From: Alphaproteobacteria bacterium
GTDB taxonomy: Bacteria > Pseudomonadota > Alphaproteobacteria > CAAGCB01 > CAG-977
DNA: 64,000 nt
Direction of reading: 5' to 3'
Assembly (NCBI GenBank): GCA_017480385.1
Contig: JAFVAT010000030.1
Span: forward strand, 29,867 to 93,866
Of this stretch, positions 63,046-64,000 are shown in pieces (position 1 is the stretch's first letter; each line of letters starts with the position of its first letter). The notes under the pieces were generated by a model, which worked only from the letters and a program-made list of their open reading frames with translations, was not told the DNA's origin and did not search any database. The position numbers and the translations under genes were made by a program.

Positions 63046-63840
63046 ATGACCACAACAGTTTTGAATGCTTCTTCAACAATGGCAAAGGTTAAATCCTGGT
63101 CCAAGACATCTACGGATACGTATGCGGATTCGATCAGAACGGCGCGTGATATGGGGCAGGCCCGTTTGAATTATTCCCGCTTAAATATGATTACGACTCT
63201 GTCCGAAAACGAAACGGAGGACTGGTTTTCGTTTACAACAACCTCCCGCGGGAAATTGCGCTTGACGGCGATTAACCTGACTGCGGCCAGCAAAGATAAG
63301 GATTCGTCAAAAACAACGGCGACTGACGAATTGGAAGAAGCTGCCAACAATTATGAAAAAGCGATCGAACAATTCAGAGGCCAGGATTTAAAAGTTGAAA
63401 TCTATCAATATGTCAGTAATCGGCAGACGTTAGTTGCCACAAATGAAGAAGGCAAAGGCAAACAAACGGAAGCGTTTGAACAAATGATGCGCGGACAGTA
63501 CCAAGTCGCGAAGAAAGGGACGTATTATGTCCATGTGACGACAAAAGACGGCAAACCCATATCCGAAGATACGCTTTACGCACTTCAAGTACAATTAGGT
63601 GACAAATATACAAATGATTATGTCACTCAGGAACAATCCATTGATCATACGGGCATGACGAAAGGCGACATTGCTTTGGCCAAAGCGGAAGAGGCCGTCA
63701 GTTCTGCAACCGCCAGCGGAAATGTTTTAGCGGCGCAAGGAGCGAGCAATCTTTTATCTGCAGGGTATACGAATATGGCCACACTGCGCCAAAATATGGG
63801 AAAAACTGCTGCCGCCCGCATATTCAATCTTATTGCTTAG
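63046..63840 (+). CDS. PPC-like domain protein of unknown function
   Basis: 264-aa protein without signal peptide or membrane helix, Thr/Ala-rich. Residues about 53-82 (ENETEDWFSFTTTSRGKLRL) and 160-195 (GTYYVHVTTKDGKP, LYALQVQLGDKY) resemble pre-peptidase C-terminal (PPC) beta domains; the C-terminus is helical. The ATG has GAGG 7 bases upstream. Directly followed by the tandem repeat block. Surface or secreted location is possible but not shown. Confidence 0.7.
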   Translation: MTTTVLNASSTMAKVKSWSKTSTDTYADSIRTARDMGQARLNYSRLNMITTLSENETEDWFSFTTTSRGKLRLTAINLTAASKDKDSSKTTATDELEEAANNYEKAIEQFRGQDLKVEIYQYVSNRQTLVATNEEGKGKQTEAFEQMMRGQYQVAKKGTYYVHVTTKDGKPISEDTLYALQVQLGDKYTNDYVTQEQSIDHTGMTKGDIALAKAEEAVSSATASGNVLAAQGASNLLSAGYTNMATLRQNMGKTAAARIFNLIA

Positions 63841-63849
63841 CCCCTCCGG

Positions 63850-64000
63850 GTACTGACCGTACGGGCGTCAGTTTTTTATATCGTGCCAATTAGCAAGACC
63901 TAATCTCCCGCTGGAAGAACGTTATGCCCGTGGCGCTGCCACCCTACGGGCGTCAGTTTTTTATATCGTGCCAATTAGCAAGACCTAATCTCCCGCTGGA
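63850..64000. repeat. tandem repeat array, 85-bp unit, cut by window end
   Basis: TACGGGCGTCAG recurs at 63860 and 63945 (period 85). Each unit has the T-run, then TATCGTGCCAATTAGCAAG and CCTAATCTCCCGCTGGA. The two visible copies are identical over the shared part. Same family as the arrays at 14.4 and 35.6 kb; it continues past base 64000. Confidence 0.9.

Overview
The window is a gene-dense chromosomal segment of a Gram-negative bacterium, most likely an alphaproteobacterium. Support for this comes from the order ruvC-ruvA-ruvB-ybgC-tolQRAB-pal-cpoB, a zapA / 6S RNA / ygfA block, an alphaproteobacterial-type SerC, the CnoX (thioredoxin-TPR) and Lon-N pair, and a suhB / OmpA-like / MotA-like / MotB-like set. 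GC content looks intermediate. An anaerobic or gut lineage is a guess from the overall look (LuxS, a reduced respiratory complex, many intergenic repeats); no species is claimed.

Layout. 1-7989 (minus) is a complex I operon in the order nuoA-B-C-D-G-H-I-J-K-L, running off the left edge. nuoE and nuoF are absent from their usual place, and several subunits have lost residues normally tied to quinone binding and proton transfer. Just upstream, on the same strand, are a TraA/RecD-like helicase without a relaxase and two small unknown proteins (8052-10941). Next come glgP (plus), a decayed Cys-rich region, a tandem repeat block, then lolA, ftsK, a Lon-N protein and cnoX (minus) and a tRNA-Gly(GCC).

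19.7-28.2 kb (plus, except the HxlR gene) is an accessory stretch: a P-loop kinase, an HxlR regulator divergent from an alpha/beta hydrolase, a HAD phosphatase with a glycerol-1-phosphate dehydrogenase, and an Rrf2 regulator. These are followed by a sulfur operon: methyltransferase, luxS, mccB-like and mccA-like (reverse transsulfuration). The leader of this operon carries a palindromic operator, a short reading frame with the codon run Cys-Arg-Cys-Cys-Cys, and mutually exclusive antiterminator and terminator pairings. This is a cysteine-responsive attenuator in all visible respects and is the best candidate for a new regulatory system in the window.

28.3-35.6 kb holds an orphan PilT-like ATPase, znuB/znuC divergent from znuA, an exported Memo-AMMECR1 fusion, a Nudix hydrolase, pgsA and trpS. 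35.7-53.2 kb (minus) is housekeeping: serC, glmM, ftsH, tilS, the Tol-Pal cluster, ybgC, ruvBAC, yebC, ymdB, ygfA, 6S RNA, zapA and a coiled-coil gene. 53.3-64 kb has a ThiE-like protein, a GtrA-like protein, epmA and efp (divergent), suhB, an OmpA/MotA/MotB-like envelope set, rpmE, an adenylate cyclase and a PPC-like protein of unknown role.

A repeat family (a mini-hairpin with a T-run, then a conserved core containing ATCGTGCCAA and CTAATC) occurs at three distant intergenic sites (14.4, 35.6 and 63.85 kb), twice as tandem arrays. No CRISPR array, insertion sequence or prophage was seen. Comparisons with named proteins were made from memory of family sequences; no alignment was run.
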